From NCBI GenBank assembly GCA_938007935.1, contig CALLMD010000012.1, positions 1-64,000 on the forward strand: 64,000 nucleotides of DNA, given 5' to 3'. The notes under the pieces were generated by a model, which had not been told where the DNA came from, did not search any database, and saw only the letters and a program-made list of their open reading frames with translations. This stretch comes from an uncultured Hellea sp. (lineage in GTDB: Bacteria; Pseudomonadota; Alphaproteobacteria; Caulobacterales; Maricaulaceae). Shown in pieces: positions 63,618-64,000 of this stretch. The translations under genes and the position numbers were made by a program. Positions within the stretch are counted from its first letter, which is position 1. Each line of letters starts with the position of its first letter.

Positions 63618-64000
63618 TTCTCATTTCTTTTCAATCGCTTATTAAAAAATCACAGAGATCAATCCTCATTGACGGGAACGGGTCTATATTTTCTCTATTG
63701 TCGGGAAACCATCCCCGATAATGAAAAGTTTTGACTCGCACGGACAGTTAAGTGATCGTTGGCTTGGCGGCGGGTTAGACGGTGAGACTGAGCAGCTTGG
63801 GTGTATTTGCTGCGTTCATTTGCGAGATGCAAGTGAACGCGCAAAAGCACATAACGACCAAGCCTGTGCCGGGTCTTTGTGGCCGGGGCCTGACCGCTGC
63901 ATTTAGCAACTTTCAAATTGGGTTGTGTACGGGTGTAACTGCGGGAGCACGAAAGAGGCCGCCACTAAACAATCATCGCCGCAGGGTCAGTGCCTTGTAA
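63618..64000 (+). repeat. dispersed structured repeat, copy B
   Basis: Second copy of the 7581-7987 element, same orientation, running to the window edge. It contains a 12-bp hairpin (63812-63823 with 63829-63840, loop GAGAT) and an upstream hairpin TCGGG/CCCGA near 63702-63718. A 72-codon GTG frame (63782-64000) is open here but frameshifted in copy A. The rest of 63334-63617 holds no gene that I can see, only AT-rich sequence and a GC-rich, TTGCG-repeating stretch. Confidence 0.85.

Noticed and set aside
63782-64000. 72-codon GTG frame inside repeat copy B as a gene
   Set aside because: Copy A has a frameshift and non-synonymous changes in the same frame, so there is no sign of selection for protein; annotated as repeat.
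1-64000. tRNA, rRNA, CRISPR, insertion sequence or prophage
   Set aside because: No cloverleaf, rRNA segment, spaced direct-repeat array, transposase, integrase or phage structural gene was seen on either strand.

Overview
The window looks like chromosomal DNA of a moderate-GC alphaproteobacterium, probably marine and near the Maricaulales/Hyphomonadales. This rests on the compact ubiB-coaBC-dut block, an alphaproteobacterial-type SdhB, CreD, DUF4197 and type 5 uracil-DNA glycosylase genes, an RTX type I secretion substrate, and frequent TTG/GTG starts. No rRNA, tRNA, CRISPR array, phage or insertion sequence was recognised.

Layout. 1-2712: 3' part of a secreted RTX protein with near-identical 327-bp tandem repeats. 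2.9-4.5 kb: NYN-domain protein, uracil-DNA glycosylase and a small unknown. 4.77-7.52 kb: an SCP-x-like thiolase and an acyl-CoA ligase, likely for a steroid or bile-acid side chain. 7.58-7.99 kb: a structured non-coding repeat, with a second copy in the same orientation at 63.62-64.00 kb.

8.1-30.2 kb holds one tightly packed minus-strand run of about 23 genes for steroid-nucleus catabolism. In transcription order it is hsaA, hsaD, hsaE, hsaG, hsaF, hsaC (ring A/B cleavage and the pyruvate/acetaldehyde branch), ipdA, ipdB, an extra crotonase, ipdC, echA20 (ring C/D opening), a heteromeric acyl-CoA dehydrogenase pair, fadA6, an SDR, a second dehydrogenase pair including a FadE30-like subunit, ipdF, a MaoC hydratase, a ketosteroid isomerase, a KstD-like Delta1-dehydrogenase, a small unknown, a formylglycine sulfatase and a zinc-finger protein. 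fadD3 (30.3-31.8 kb) lies just upstream.

31.9-44.6 kb carries satellite operons: SDR/SnoaL/MFS/crotonase (plus strand), SDR/MFS/nitroreductase/hydrolase lipoprotein (minus), a second ketosteroid-dehydrogenase-like flavoprotein, a GMC oxidoreductase, and an operon of two Lrp/AsnC regulators plus a lipoprotein formylglycine-generating enzyme that could mature the sulfatase. The control regions of these units share a short motif close to TACGCATTT that overlaps predicted promoters. A common regulator, possibly the Lrp/AsnC pair rather than a KstR-type TetR protein, is inferred.

44.5-64 kb is mostly housekeeping or accessory: an RND efflux pair, a small exported protein behind two strong palindromes, a lone sdhB, an OafA-type acyltransferase, creD, a DUF4197 lipoprotein, a zinc alcohol dehydrogenase, another crotonase, an EamA transporter, ubiB-coaBC-dut, an EF-hand protein, a PadR regulator with a membrane partner, and two unknown proteins.

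Together the genes suggest a cell that desulfates, imports, activates and mineralises steroids. KshAB, HsaB, a TonB receptor and sterol side-chain cytochromes P450 are not in this window.
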